Source: Ficedula albicollis (Eukaryota; Chordata; Aves; Passeriformes; Muscicapidae). From it: 64,000 nt of DNA. The stretch spans positions 6,645,814 to 6,709,813 of the forward strand of contig NC_021684.1 of the NCBI RefSeq assembly GCF_000247815.1. The letters run 5' to 3'. Numbering within the stretch: the stretch's first letter is position 1; each line of letters starts with the position of its first letter. The position numbers and the translations under genes are program-made. Positions 37,630-50,122 of this stretch are shown piece after piece. Under the pieces are notes generated by a model, which made no database searches, was not told where the DNA came from, and was given only the letters and a program-made list of their open reading frames with translations.

Positions 37630-38268
37630 GCAGCTGGCTGAACATGAGCCCAGGCGTGCCCGGGTGACCAAGAGGGCCAGTGCCACCTGGCCTGTACCAG
37701 TAATAGTGTGGCCAGCAGGACCAGGACACAGATTGTCTCTCTGTACTGGGCATTGGTGATGCATACTCTGTTACAGTGAGGCCATACTTTGAGTGCTGTG
37801 TCCAGTTCTGAGCCCCCTCAGTTCAGGAAGGATATTGAAATCCTGGAGCAGGTCCGAGGAAGGGCAGCAGAGCTGGGGAAGGGTCTGGAGCACAGGTCAT
37901 GTGAGAAAGCGGCTGAGAGAGCTGTGGGTATTTACCCTGGAGAAAAAGAGGCTCAGGAGTGAGCTTATCACTCTACAACTCCCCCAAAGGAGGTTGTGGC
38001 CGGGTGGGGCTTGGCCAGCTAACCACTGACAGGACGAGCCCCAAGCTGTGCCAGGTGAGGTTTAGATTGGACATGAGAAAGAATTTCTTCACAGCATGGA
38101 TGCTTAGACATTGGAATGGGCTGCTCAGAGGGATGTGGAGGTGTTCAAGGAAAGGCTGGATGTGGTGCTCGGTGCCATGGTCTGGGGTGATACGGTGGTG
38201 TTGGGTCAAAGGTTGGACTCAATGTCTCAAGGTTCTTTCCCAACACAGTTGATTTTGTGCTTCTGTGA
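37630..38268 (+). mobile_element. CR1 LINE, 5'-truncated
   Basis: The segment matches the 3' part of avian CR1 in order: ctggctgaacatgagccc, gtgtggccagcaggaccagg, gagtgctgtgtccagttctg, ggtctggagcacagg, aggaggttgtggcc, gaggtttagattggacatga, ggaatgggctgc, ggttggactcaatgtctcaa and a terminal gcttctgtga. Divergence from the consensus is moderate. It inserted about 150 bases beyond the ETS site of the WDR82 promoter. Confidence 0.93.
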
Positions 38269-38655
38269 AATCGTTTATGGGGCACACGTGCTGTGCCGGC
38301 ATCTCGGCAGAGCCCAGCATGACCAGGGAGCATCAGTCAGCTCTCCCTCCTTTGAAATACACTGTGATCACTTTCTCACCCTTCCCCTCCTACTTTCAGT
38401 CCAGTTATTTCACAGTTTTATTTCACAGAAATTTCTATTCCTCTAAAAACTTGTTGGCAATATTACAGCAACACCACAGCTGTAGCACAATGCTCCTACA
38501 CCTCATAAGCTCTCAGGTAAAGGTGGGCAGCACACACTTAAGCCTTTGAGAAACACACTGTGGCTTTTGAGGATGCTGCTCCAGTACACACACCTTGGAA
38601 CTGCTTTTTGCTATCAGGAGTCCTGATGACAGGCTCAGTGTGCATGTTTTTGTGT

Positions 38656-38728
38656 ATTTCTTACTTTAAAAAGCTGTTCTTAGAGTATAAGAATTTCTTA
38701 CTTTAAAAAGCTGTTCTTAGAGTATGAG
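38656..38728. repeat. Two-copy direct repeat, period 37 bp
   Basis: atttcttactttaaaaagct through cttagagtat occurs at 38656 and 38693, next to each other, without visible mismatch. Confidence 0.9.
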
Positions 38729-41700
38729 TAGCTGTGAGAATCTCACCCCACAAAGTTTTCTGCTACTTTTATTTTAGAAACCATCAGATTTTGTCGCTTT
38801 GGTCCCCCAGAAACTCAAAATCAAAAGAAAAAAATAAACTGTAGATGCCTTTCTGAACATTAATTGCATTTCCTTTCAAAATGTCCAGAACAGAGTTTGA
38901 TTTTGGTTTTGGATCCCGTTGCCCTCCTGTGGTCAAACCTCAGCAAGTCCAGGGACTGTTAAGGCTCTGCACATCCTTCAAACAGGCTGGATTATTTTGT
39001 GTGCATGTCTGGTTTAGTTAAGTATTTCTTTTCTCAGTCCTCTCCCTTGCTGTTTGCTTGCTGGAGCTCTGTTACATGTTTAGAGATCTCACCCGACTCA
39101 TCCTTTCACACTGCAGTGGGATTGGCTCCTCAGAATGATTTACCTTTTTTACTTTAAAACAAAGTCAAGACTTTCACACGGGAGTCCAGGGATACCCAAA
39201 CACTCCCTCATTCCTCCTGAGGGTCTCGGGGTCAGCTTCTCCTTTGTTAGGCCAGTTCAAAACCCACAAGTGATTTTCATGTGATGAGAGGTTTTAGAAA
39301 AGCTCAGAATGTCGTGCCTCCTGCACACTCTAAATTGCAGGATCAAAGCCTGGATTATCTCCTGCAGGCCCCGGAGGTGACTCACCAATAACATCATAAG
39401 ACAATTTACTTCAAAACACCTACAATACTTAGCTAAGTTTTAGAGTTGTATAACACCGTGGGTTGTTGATTTGATATTTTGTCACTTCCTTTTAATTCTT
39501 CTGCCTTTCTTCCTAATCGTTGGAACTTAGTTTGTCAGTTTGTACCAAGCTGGAATTTAGCTGGCAGGATAATTGGATCTCCTAGAAAAATGTCATATTA
39601 AGTAGGAATTATGGATAATGCCCCTGCGAAATTAGTTAATGGAAAAAATGTTTAATTGCTGCTTGAGTAATATCGATCAAATGCAGTTATTCTACCTATG
39701 CATTTCTGTATTTGATACCACTGGAACTTGCACAATACAGGGACTTGTGCTTGCTCAGCAGCAAAAATTCACACTTCTCCCTCCCTACTGAGTGCCCTGA
39801 GGTTTCTGTGGGGTCTGACCTTGAGTTTATCACAGTTCCTCTGGAAGGTGCCTCCATCAGCAGTTCCCCCAAATTAAGCGCTGTGTGCTACTCTCCAGGT
39901 CACTAATGAAGCTGTGGGGTGACATGAACCCCAGCAGAGTCTCTGTTGATTACCAGATGTCAGCTGGACCCTGAGCCACTGCTGTCTGCCCTCTGAGCCC
40001 AGTGGTCAGGCTGGTTTCCAGCAGGGCTGGCTGTGATTGCCCAGCCCAGCCTCCAGCGTGCTCTCAGGAATGATGTCAAAAACCTCAGCAAAGTCCAGGC
40101 AGTTCACATCTGCTGCTTCCCACGTTCCCCACAGCCTCTTGTCTCAGCCCAGAGGGCAGCTGTAATTGTCATCCTGTGACTGATTAAGAATCCTGGCTCT
40201 TTCTCCTCTTATGTTATTTCCAGCTGAGGAGCTCATAATTTTCTGCTATTAATCCCAAAGACCATGACCTTGTATTTTGCCGCACTGAATTTCAACCCCT
40301 TTCTACTATTCCAGTCCTCAAGGCTCACAGCTTTTCATCTTCTCTAGAATACTGTGATCCTTCCCTGGATTTTAAATTACTCTCATCTTTGATGGCAAGT
40401 TGACTCAGAATAGGGAGTTTGAGAAATTACAGCATGAAAGGAAGTAGACTTGGCATGGGCTTGGCTTCAGGGTAGTAGTGTTCTGTGTTGAGCTACAGAA
40501 GAATTTTTAGTGAAAATTTTTTCTTCCTTGCAATCCCCAGAGTATGGGAAAATCATTTCCAAAACGTATATAGGGAGTGAAGGGAGTGTGACCTAGAAAA
40601 ACTAGTAAGATGCATATGTCAGATCCAGTTATTTTTTTTTTTGCTAATGATACTGATCTATATATATAAAATGCTGAATAGAACACTTATCTTCCCTGTG
40701 TTTAGCCTTAAGCCACACTCCCCATCAAAGGCAGAGAGACCCTGTTGACACTTTCCTGGTGAGTAAATCAGTCATGAGAGCAACATATTTCATTTCCAAG
40801 CAACATATAGAAAGCCATGTACTGGAAACTAGGAGTTCTGGGTTTCCCAGAGCTCAGCATATTTTTAAAACAAAGGTATCCAGGCTCCATCCTACTTTCA
40901 GTCTTTCCTGCCTGGCAAACCCTCTGGTCTCATCATAGTGCTGCTGACCACCCTCATCCTTTTTCCCACTTACGGATGCAGGAGGAGCACTGCAGTTAGA
41001 GGGGGCAAAAGGCCCCTCACCCTGTCCCTGCACACCCACTCGTGCACCAGACCCTTCATAGCTGCACATCCTTGCTGCAGACATTTTCTCTTTTGCCCAA
41101 TGTGAATGAGGCAGTGCAGTAATTTTATGCAAATCCATGTGCAGATTAAAAAATTAATCAAATTCTGAAATTTTCATTTAAAGAGATTAGTCTTGAAAAA
41201 AATCCCCCATCTAATCCTCCCAGAATAGTAACTTGGAACAAGCCTTCACTGCATTGTTTCCCTCCTGGGTTCAGTGCATCTCCTGGAAAATTTTCTTGTA
41301 ATGCTTTTGGGACCATGTGGAGCAGCAAGCTTGGGTTTGAGCAGGGCTCACCAGGCAAATTAAAGTTGATATATCAAATGATAGAGGAGATGTGTCAGTA
41401 AGTGGGAACGGGGGAGTTTAAGGCAGTAAAATCTCCTCTCTGTTGTACTTCATAGGTAAATTCCCCTGGTGATGCAGGAGAAATAGAAGCGGGGAGCCTT
41501 AGTGAGTCTGTCAGTAATTTAAATTCTGAAAGGCCAGAAAAAAGTCGTGCAGCAAGAAAAACGAGGAGCAAGAGACACTGCTAAAACTTGCTGTGTCTAG
41601 GAGTTTACTACTGCAATCTGTCTCTTAGAGCTTGAGCTCAAAATTATCCTCCAACAACTGGGGTTTGATCCAGTGCTATCTTAAATATTTTCCTTAGCCC

Positions 41701-44700
41701 CTCAGAGATTTTGAAGTTGACCCTGTACAAGGTGGGCCAGCCACCAGTCCTGGAGGAAATCCAGAGGCATCCTGGTGGCATTGAAGCTAAAGTGACTTGG
41801 GTCCCTGAAGTTCTCAGTTAAATCAGACATTCTGGCACAGCATCCTCTGATCTCACAGCACCTGAAAGACTCAGGATATGTGTGTGGTTGGGTTGGCCTG
41901 CAACAAGCTCAATTGCCGCGACTTCAGAAAAACCACAAGCCAAGGATGCAAATCCTTGAGCAAACCTCCAACCGCAGCACCTGGAACAGCTCAGCTCTGC
42001 CCAGTGATGGCAGACTGGTCCCAAGAAAGGAGTATTTTTCTAGCTTTCAAGTACCTGCCACGGAGTGAGGTGCTGGCTCATTTTTCTCACTGCATGGGCA
42101 TGGCCAGCTCGTTTGTTCACTCTTTTCTTCCCCAGTGTGCCTCCAAGTTTATGGCTCACTCTGCCCTGCTATGTCCATGCTTTTGGTCTCTTGCCACCAT
42201 CCAATTTACTTGGCAGTTTTACACTTCTGCCCCTACTGCTGGATTGTTTCGGTCTCTTTCTGACTTTGGCTCCTTGCCTGCAGAATAGCTTTAATTAAAA
42301 AGTTAATGAAAGGTAATGCAAACAAGCGTTTTGCCTGTATTTTATCACAGTCCAGCTCCTTCCCCTCCCTCTTTCCCAGAGAAGGTGAAAACGAGAAGCT
42401 GGTGTTTTGCTGCTTTTTGGTGTGAGAGCTAACAGTGGAAATTTCTACAGGCTTAGGAGGAGCCCTCTGAAGAAAGGACTTATAATGGTGTGTGTAGATT
42501 ATTATAAGTGCGTAGATTATTCATGAATGAAAGCAGAGGAAGTTTTCATTTAAAGGGGATTAATTTAAACCCCTTACAATCCTTCAGCTCTCTTTGGAAC
42601 AGGCAATTCTTAGCATCATTCTCATCCTAAGCTTAGTGTGAACTTACAGGAAACTTTTCAAAAGACTGTCTATATCCCAACTCCAAATTATCCCAACCAG
42701 GGACAAAGGGAAGGTGTGAAACCTGAACCTCACTCATGCCTATAGCTTGTCACCTTATATCTGTATACAAGAGGGCTCATTCATCCCTAAGTGATTTTCC
42801 TGAGAAACTAAGATTAGTGTATGAAGTAATATGAGTCACATCATCAGCCCCTTCTCCCAGCCCAGATTCCTCACAGCCAGCAGTGGGAAGAGGAAAAGGC
42901 AGGGATATGAGGGTGTAATTTCCCCTCGTGCAATATGTAGCAGTTAACAGGCAATTACACCACTTCTAAGCCCACCATCTGGGGAGGGAGCCTGAGAGCT
43001 GCCATTTGGGTTATTTTTCTTTCCACAACTGCCTGTGTTTTGGGGTGATATTTAGTTCTCTTGATCTTGTTTTTAAAGCCTTAGTAAAACGAGTAGGAGT
43101 TTTATTTTCTGTTAATATCTACAGTGGATTTCATAGCACTGATTTATAGCTGTTCCCTGATGACATTTAGTACCCAGTGCCTGAGACTGTATAAATAAGT
43201 TACATAAAAACGGATTTGGGGTATCATTAGCGGCACCCCCATTCCAAGGGGAGCCTCCAGTGAGCCTGTGTGTCTAATCAGAGCTGACAAGGAGCAGAGT
43301 CTCACACTGAGACATCCAAAGCAAGTGGATCTGTGCCAAATTCAGCTCTCTGTTGCACTGGTATAAAGTTGGATAACCTCTGACAGTATAAAAAGGGGGG
43401 TTTTACACTTATTTATTCTGCCTTTACACCTGGGCTCTGAGATCAGGCAGTGGACCCCAAAAACCTGAGATGAAATAGAAAGGCTCTTGCTGACTTCCAC
43501 AGACTGGATCAGGCCTCAGTGGTTAAAATATAATCTGAGTTCAGAGTGCAGAAAACAGATTACATGCCTGCTATTGTACTGAAATGCTTTCCAGAGTAAG
43601 CATTAGCAATATGTACACAAGTGCCAGATGAATTAAGCTGGCATTTAGTTTCTCCACCTCCAGGAGGAGAGGATTGCTTGTCATGTCTGGAGCTGGAGCT
43701 GAACGGGGCTGCCAGGAGGGCACGTGTGACAGGAGCCACGGTTACAGGTCTGGTTGTGCTCAATTTCCCCAGGCTTCAGGGTCAGCCTTGCACAGAAACA
43801 TCAAGGCAGAGACAAAGCCTGTTAAAAACTTTGGGGCTTTATTTCTTTAAACTCCCCTGGCTCCCTGTCTAAGTTTGGACAAACTTAGGGGAAAAAAACT
43901 TCAACCCAAAACACTCCCTTTAAGCTTTTCTTCTCCAGCCATTCTTGCAAACTCTGTGTTGCAGCTCAGGCAGGTGACCTGGGGTGTGATGTACCTCTGC
44001 TTTGTAGCACCTTCCTCTGCACTGTGCCACTGTGAATTAGAGAGCTGCTGGGAGTAGAGATGCTTGTCTCAGTTCCTGAGAGGTGCACAGCTGACTTCAC
44101 TGTGGTCAGCACAGTTACTCTGGCCCTCATTGAAGTGGGGTCAGTGGTTTAAACTGCTGGCAGCATCAGCTGCTATGAAGTTTAAGAGTCTAGTAACAAA
44201 GTGGTGAGGGCACCCTGTCTTTTGTTCTCCTGTCTCTTCGTGGTTGAAAAGACAGTCCTGACCAGCACCTAAAGGGAGTTCACATAGGTAGTTAATCTGC
44301 CTTGGCTTTTGGCTTTAAAATCTTTTCTCCTTTGCAATGAATCATTTACTGTTAGCCTTGTTCTTAAGGCTCTTTCCCTACTTCAGTGATTCTTGGGGTT
44401 CTTTTGATACTCTGTGTAGCCTTACCTACAAGTCCCTTGTCCCAAGATTTCAGAGTGTACCCAAGTTTCAATGCCTGAAAAGGTGTGTAGAGGTTTTTTG
44501 TGTTGACCCTTTGGGTCCCTGCAGCAAAGTAAGGCACATTTAGACCCAGAGGAACTGTTGAAAAGCTTGTTCAGTTTAATGATTAACACATTGCAATGCT
44601 ATGTGAGTGTTAGGACAAAGAGACCTCTGGACTCCTGAGCTCTCCTAAAAGAAGCCCTTGCACAAAACACATCCACTTACTAGAGAGAGGACTAACTCTC

Positions 44701-45703
44701 TGAGGTAATTTCAATGAGTCTGTGATCAAGTGTGCTGCCCTGGCTGCTTCAGCCTCCTGGCATCCTGCCTCAAATGCCATGAGCAGGAGAGATGCAGATC
44801 ACAAGGATCTTTGATCCTCAGAAACCAGCAGTGAACTTGCTGCCAGTTAACAGAAGGAAGGAGAAATGCTGGGAGGGAATAGATGTGTGTGTGCTGGCAG
44901 GGGCCACCTTTCCTCTGTCAAGACAAGTATCTGCCCTTGAGCAGCTGAGATCTTGTGGTCCATGCACAGATCTGTTGCAGATAATGCTAATGCTCAGTGG
45001 AGAGCAGCTCAAATGGGCTTTCACAGACATGGCTGGCAACTTTGCCTGGATATGAAGTCTTACTTGGGCTCTAAATGTTATTTTAACGGAAAATGAGGAC
45101 TAAAAGAGAAAGGTAAATGAAGCTTTGTGTTAATTTGCTGTTTGGTGAGGAAACCTTATTACTGGTCTCTCTGTGGCCACCAGCAGCAAGGTATGAGGCA
45201 GCCAACAAGGCTGTTGTTTCTCCTCAGTCTGTGTCTGATGCTGGAGGGACACACGGGGCAATGCACAGCCAGAGGATGACATCAGCGTTTGGATAGCATG
45301 GGGAAGGGAGTTAATGTAGTGAAAAGCTGTTCCACCCAGATGCCCTGCTCTCTCCAGGACAGACAGCAGCTTCCACAATTTGGAAAAGTGTCAAACGCTA
45401 AGCAAATAGAAATTATGGCATGCCAGTGGCAAATCTACAGTGATGGAGAAGCTGGCTGGCAGAGCTCACCTTCCCTGCAGGAGGTGATGAGATTGCAGGG
45501 GAGCCACGAGCTGACAGATCGTTTGAATGTGACACTGTCGTTCCCTTCTTCCTGCCTGGGGAAAAGTTAGAAAATGCTGCTCGTGTGGCACCTGAATCTA
45601 GGGGAAACAGGAGCTAGATTTCCATGGTTCATGTTTTGACCTCTCTGTTTACTGTGACAGCCCTGTCTCTCCTACTAGTAAAAATGTTCACTTTCCCTTG
45701 CAG
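38729..45703. other. WDR82-GLYCTK intergenic region
   Basis: Apart from an ancient LINE fragment near 39.8-40.4 kb, I find no coding exon with splice sites, RNA gene or young transposon. AT-rich patches around 42480-42570 (gtagattattcatgaatg) and 43120-43220 may be conserved elements. A 5' non-coding exon of GLYCTK should lie somewhere here, because the first coding exon has an acceptor upstream of it (cttgcag ending 45703). Confidence 0.5.
39840..40345 (-). mobile_element. Ancient CR1/L3-type LINE fragment, antisense
   Basis: Degenerate blocks match, in order, an old amniote CR1-like element read in antisense: caggtcactaatgaagctg, aaaaacctcagcaaagtcca, atctgctgcttccc, aatcctggctctttctcctc, ttctgctattaatccc, catgaccttgtattttgccg and ctattccagtcctcaaggc. 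Divergence is high, so the family name and boundaries are tentative. Confidence 0.45.
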
Positions 45704-45812
45704 GTTGGAGGCTGCTGGCTGTCTCAGCCCTTGAGGCCTTGCCAGTGGTGGCAGAGGGTGCACAAGCCCACCCCCGAAGGCAGAGTGGCTCAGCCCTGCC
45801 AGCCTGTGCACC
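45704..45812 (+). other. GLYCTK 5' UTR part of the first coding exon
   Basis: The exon begins after the acceptor cttgcag at 45703. An in-frame TGA at 45732-45734 precedes the ATG at 45813, so within this exon the frame cannot extend upstream. Confidence 0.6.
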
Positions 45813-48800
45813 ATGTCCCTCCGTGAGCACGCTCTGTCCCTGTTCTGTGGCGCTGTGGGCACCATCCGCCCAGCTCCCTTGCTCAAGAGGGCTCTGAAGC
45901 TCCAGAGAGGCGGGTGCCCTCAGCTGCTGGTGAAGGACCAGGCCTTTCCAGTGAAGAGGGACCTGTACCTGGTGGGTTTTGGAAAAGCTGTGCTGGGGAT
46001 GGCCGCAGCAGCAGAAGAGATCCTGGGAGACCACCTCACTCGGGGGATTATCAATGTGCCACTAGGGATCCAGGAGAGCCTGCAGCGAGCAGGAATGCAG
46101 TAAGGACTGTTTCTGGACAATTTGGGGGAGCAGGAAGGAGGGGTGTAGGCTGCCAGATTTGTCCTTTGTGGGATGTTGCTGTGAACACCTTTTGAGCTGC
46201 CCTTGCTCTGTTGCCCACCCCATCCACCCCACCGCTCTCATCTTCAACCACCATCACATCCCAGTGACACCAGTGATGCAGCCCACCTCTTGTGCTGGAT
46301 GTGCTGACTTTCCAGCTGTGGGGAAGAGACACTCAGCAAAGGCCACCTGCTTGTCCTGGTCATTCACTGTGTGCCACTGGTACACCAGGCACCTGCAGGT
46401 GACAGCCTGGCTGCCTGTGTGGGTGCACAGATCCGTGGTGTAATTTCCTCTCTTACCTCACCAGGGAGATGCTACTGAAGCCACACAGCAAAATCCAGGT
46501 CATCGAAGGCGCCAAGAACAACCTCCCAGATGCAGAGGCTCTGAAGGGAGCAGTTGCCATCCAGGAGCTGGCTGAGGGTCTGACTGCAGATGACCTGCTC
46601 CTTGTGCTCATCTCAGGTAGTGTGGGGATCCCAGGGAATGGGATCTGCTGAGGGACCCCAGATGCCTGCCCACCCAGCAAGGGAGTGCTGTGCTGTGCCA
46701 GCCCCTTCAGCGTGGACACCTGCACTTCTCATTTTTCCTCTTCCTTCTACCATCCTTTCTCCAGGGGTGCAGAAAGAGAGAGCACATGACTTCCTGCTGC
46801 TGCAGTGGGTACACTGCCTCCCAGCACTGGAGAGAGGCTGAGCTGCACAGGCTGGGTCTTGTGATTGTGCCACCCTAGTGAAGTGGCACCTCTGGGCACA
46901 GCCTAGCACCTGTTCTCACCTCTTGGCAAGGAGACAATTTTCCTGCCCTCCTCCTTAGCACCTGTTCTCACCTCTTGGCAAGGAGACACTTTTTCCTGCC
47001 CTCTCCTCACGTTTGGAAATGCAGACTTGGAAAAGCAAGCACGTGGTAGACTTGCATGCTCTGCATTTGTGCAGGAGTGTGAGTCTGAAAGCTGAGATTT
47101 GGGACTGACCTGTCCCAGGTCTTGGCTCCTTCCCAGCTAGTGGAAATGAGGCCTCCAGGTACCACACAGTAAGCTGCATGCCTTGCAGGGGCAGCCCCAG
47201 AGCCTGGCTAGTGGCCCCCAGATCCAGGGCTGTGTAAGAAGATGCATCAGAGGGATGCAGTGGCATCACCTCATCCTGAGCTGTCACAGGGCAAAAGCAT
47301 GCAGGGGCTTGGAACAGATCTGCAGAAAGGCCTTGGTCTCCTCTGCTCAGTGTTTATTCCTCTGTGGATGTTGAAGCCTGATCTGATATGGAGAGAGCAG
47401 TGCCATTAGGCAAACACCCAAGTGACTGGAAGCTAGCTGTGCTTTCTGGGGATTCCCCTGGGCTTCCTCCTGTCTTTTGGCTACAGGGATCTCCAAGAGA
47501 CTCCTCAGCCCTTCAGGGAGCCTGTACAGGATCTCCCCGTGGCTGTGACTCCCTATGCATGTGCACTCCCACACAGCAGCCGGTCCCCAACTGCTCCTGC
47601 CTCAGCTAGATCCCTGGCTATTGACTGAAACACAGGCATTTGCATTTGTTTTTCTTGCTCATCATGTTTTATTGATGCTGATTTGTCTCAAACCTCTGAG
47701 CAGGCTTTGTATTTTGACAGTAGCATTCAGCTGTACTTCTGTGCATGTTCACTCTCTGCACAGACCTTGCTCTTTTCTCCACTGTATTTTGCATCCATTC
47801 CACCTTTCCATTAGAACCTTGCCTTCTTTTCCACATTTCCAATGCCTCCTTGTATCAGATAGAATTCCCATCAGTGAAGCTATCACCCTGGACTCAGGGC
47901 ATGGTTTGTCCTTTTCATTATTGTCCCTCCTTTTCTTTCCTCTCAGGCCTAGATGAGTGCAGTTCAGCAGTTTCCATTCTTGCTGCATCCCTAGCCAGTG
48001 TTTTTACACATTATCCTGAATAAATGGAGCCACCAAAGCAGGCAGTGTCCCCATGTGCACAGCACTGACTGCTGTGTGAGCTGTGGAGGCCCTGCTCACC
48101 TATCCAGGTAGCCCCTGAATATCAGTGTGAGAACCCACTTGTAGCCCAGTGCAGAGGTGAGGATAGAAATAGTCCCTTTTCCGTCATCCCCCCATTCAGG
48201 CAGGCTCACACTGCCTAGGTGAAGTGTAGCTGACTGTAGAGAGTGCAGGACAGCAGCTGAATACTGTTGAAGATGACTGAATTCTTCAGACATATTAGTT
48301 TAGGTCCCTAATCACCTCTGCTTTTCTCCAGACACTGGTGAGGGAAGCTAAAAGGCTAAAGCCTTGTTCTCCTTTATCCTTCTTTTCCTGCTATCCTGAT
48401 GTCCTTGCCATCTCTTCTGCATCCTAGGGGGTGGATCAGCCCTACTGCCTGCTCCCATCCCTCCCATCCTCCTGGAGGAGAAGGAGAAGCTCACAAAGAT
48501 GTTGGCTGCCCGAGGAGCTGCCATACAGGAGCTGAACATTGTCCGGAAGACTCTGTCCGTACTGAAGGGTGGAGGGCTGGCCCAGCTGGCACATCCTGCA
48601 CAGGTAACCAAGGAAAGCCCCTGTTTGACCAGAGATCACCCACCTACCCTCAAAACAGAGGTTTAACCAACTTGCAAGGTTTTTTTCCATTCTGAGTGAA
48701 CAACTTTGCATGCTGTTTTTGGGCTCTCTGGCTGAGATTTCACTGAGGACCAAAATTCTCAGGGACTCAGAGATGGAAGAGTGGGAATTCAGACTTGGGA

Positions 48801-50122
48801 AACATCAGCCATCCCATCGTGCCACTCTGCAGACCTCAGCCCACACCTAGCAGGCACTTCCAAGTGTTGGTCTTCAGCACAGTGCTTTCAAGGCTAGCTC
48901 TGACCCTTGGCTTTCCTGGGGGCTGTTCTCAGCATGTGCCATTGCTGAACCCACACTAGGTTGGCCTGACAAGTGCGGTGTCACAGGTTACAGCTTCCAA
49001 TATGATAGTCCAGCTTCAAAGGGGGCTGTAAATCTGTGGGTTTGAGAAGGGCAAGGTGACACTCATAGGTCTATAAAATAAAAATGGGCCAAGACCTACC
49101 CTGTTTCCACCTGCTTTGATGTGGGGATGGCACTCAGAGCAGGGCTTATGCCAGGGCTCTGTTGTGGTCACCTGTCTTTGCCTCCTGCAATGATCTGTGG
49201 GCATTTCTTTCCATAGGTGGTGAGTCTCATCCTGTCTGACGTGATAGGTGACCCACTGGACATCATAGCAAGTGGGCCCACTGCTGCCAGCTCCCACAGT
49301 GTCCAAGACTGCCTTCAGATACTCACCAAATACAACCTGCTGCACAACCTGCCCAGGTCAGTGCAAACGGTCCTCTCCAGCTCTCCCACCAAGCCCACTG
49401 CTCCAGAAAACTATGCCCATGTTTCCAACATCATCCTTGGGTCCAACACGCTGGCTTTGGAAGAGGCCAAACACCAGGCTGAGGGCCTGGGCTATGCAGC
49501 TCTGGTCCTGAGTGCAGCAGTCCAAGGGGAAGTCAGCCGTGTTGCCACACTGTACTGCCAGCTGATCCAGCTGCTCTGCCTGGGCTTCACCAGCCTCAGA
49601 GAAGGGCCCCCGAGTGATGAGCTGAGGGGGAATCTCCTGCAGCTGGCAGCAGAGCTACAGATCCCAGGTTTGGACCTGAAGGAGTTTCTACAGGCCCTGC
49701 GAGGATTGGGGCCTGACAGACCAGTCTGCATCCTGGCTGGTGGAGAAACCACAGTCCAGCTCCATGGAACTGGCAAGGGAGGGAGGAACCAGGAGCTGGT
49801 CCTGCATGTGGGGCTGGGGCTGCACAAGGCTCAGGCCACAGGAGCCAGCAACCCCCAGGGGAGGTGTGAGATCCTCTTCCTCAGCGGGGGAACAGATGGG
49901 CAGGATGGGCCAACTGAGGCAGCAGGAGCCTTCTGCAGCCCAGGGCTAGTGGCTGAGGCACTTCAGGAGGGCCTAGATGTGGAAGCCTTTCTCAGGAACA
50001 ATGACTCCTACACGTTCTTCAGCCAGTTCCAAGGTGGGCGTCACCTCCTGGTGACAGGCTTGACAGGCACCAATGTCATGGACATCCAAGCCATTTTAAT
50101 TAGAGCCACAGAGAGATCATGA
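45813..50122 (+). CDS. GLYCTK: GLYCTK, glycerate kinase (MOFRL-type), complete from the ATG used
   Basis: Coding exons: 45813-46099, 46465-46616, 48428-48603 and 49217-50122 (stop TGA 50120-50122); all introns GT-AG and in frame; 506 residues. It phosphorylates D-glycerate with ATP to 2-phosphoglycerate, in serine and fructose catabolism; loss in humans causes D-glyceric aciduria. Family motifs: [19 protein letters not shown] (about residues 50-68), the glycine loop SGGGS (146-150) split by intron 2, [40 protein letters not shown] and [16 protein letters not shown] in the C-terminal MOFRL domain. The start [11 protein letters not shown] aligns with an internal Met of human GLYCTK (MALAEQARQLF). 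The human N-terminal mitochondrial leader has no counterpart here, as an in-frame TGA lies at 45732. An alternative upstream exon could still provide one. GLYCTK is tandem with PPM1M in orientation and divergent from WDR82. Confidence 0.96.
46904..47006. repeat. Two-copy direct repeat, period 52 bp, GLYCTK intron 2
   Basis: tagcacctgttctcacctct through ttttcctgccctc occurs at 46904 and 46956 with minor differences (gacaattttcc versus gacactttttcc). Confidence 0.9.

Noticed and set aside
41878..42298. 136-codon open frame in the WDR82-GLYCTK interval
   Set aside because: No recognisable family, no splice signals around it, and an overlapping frame of similar length; treated as chance.
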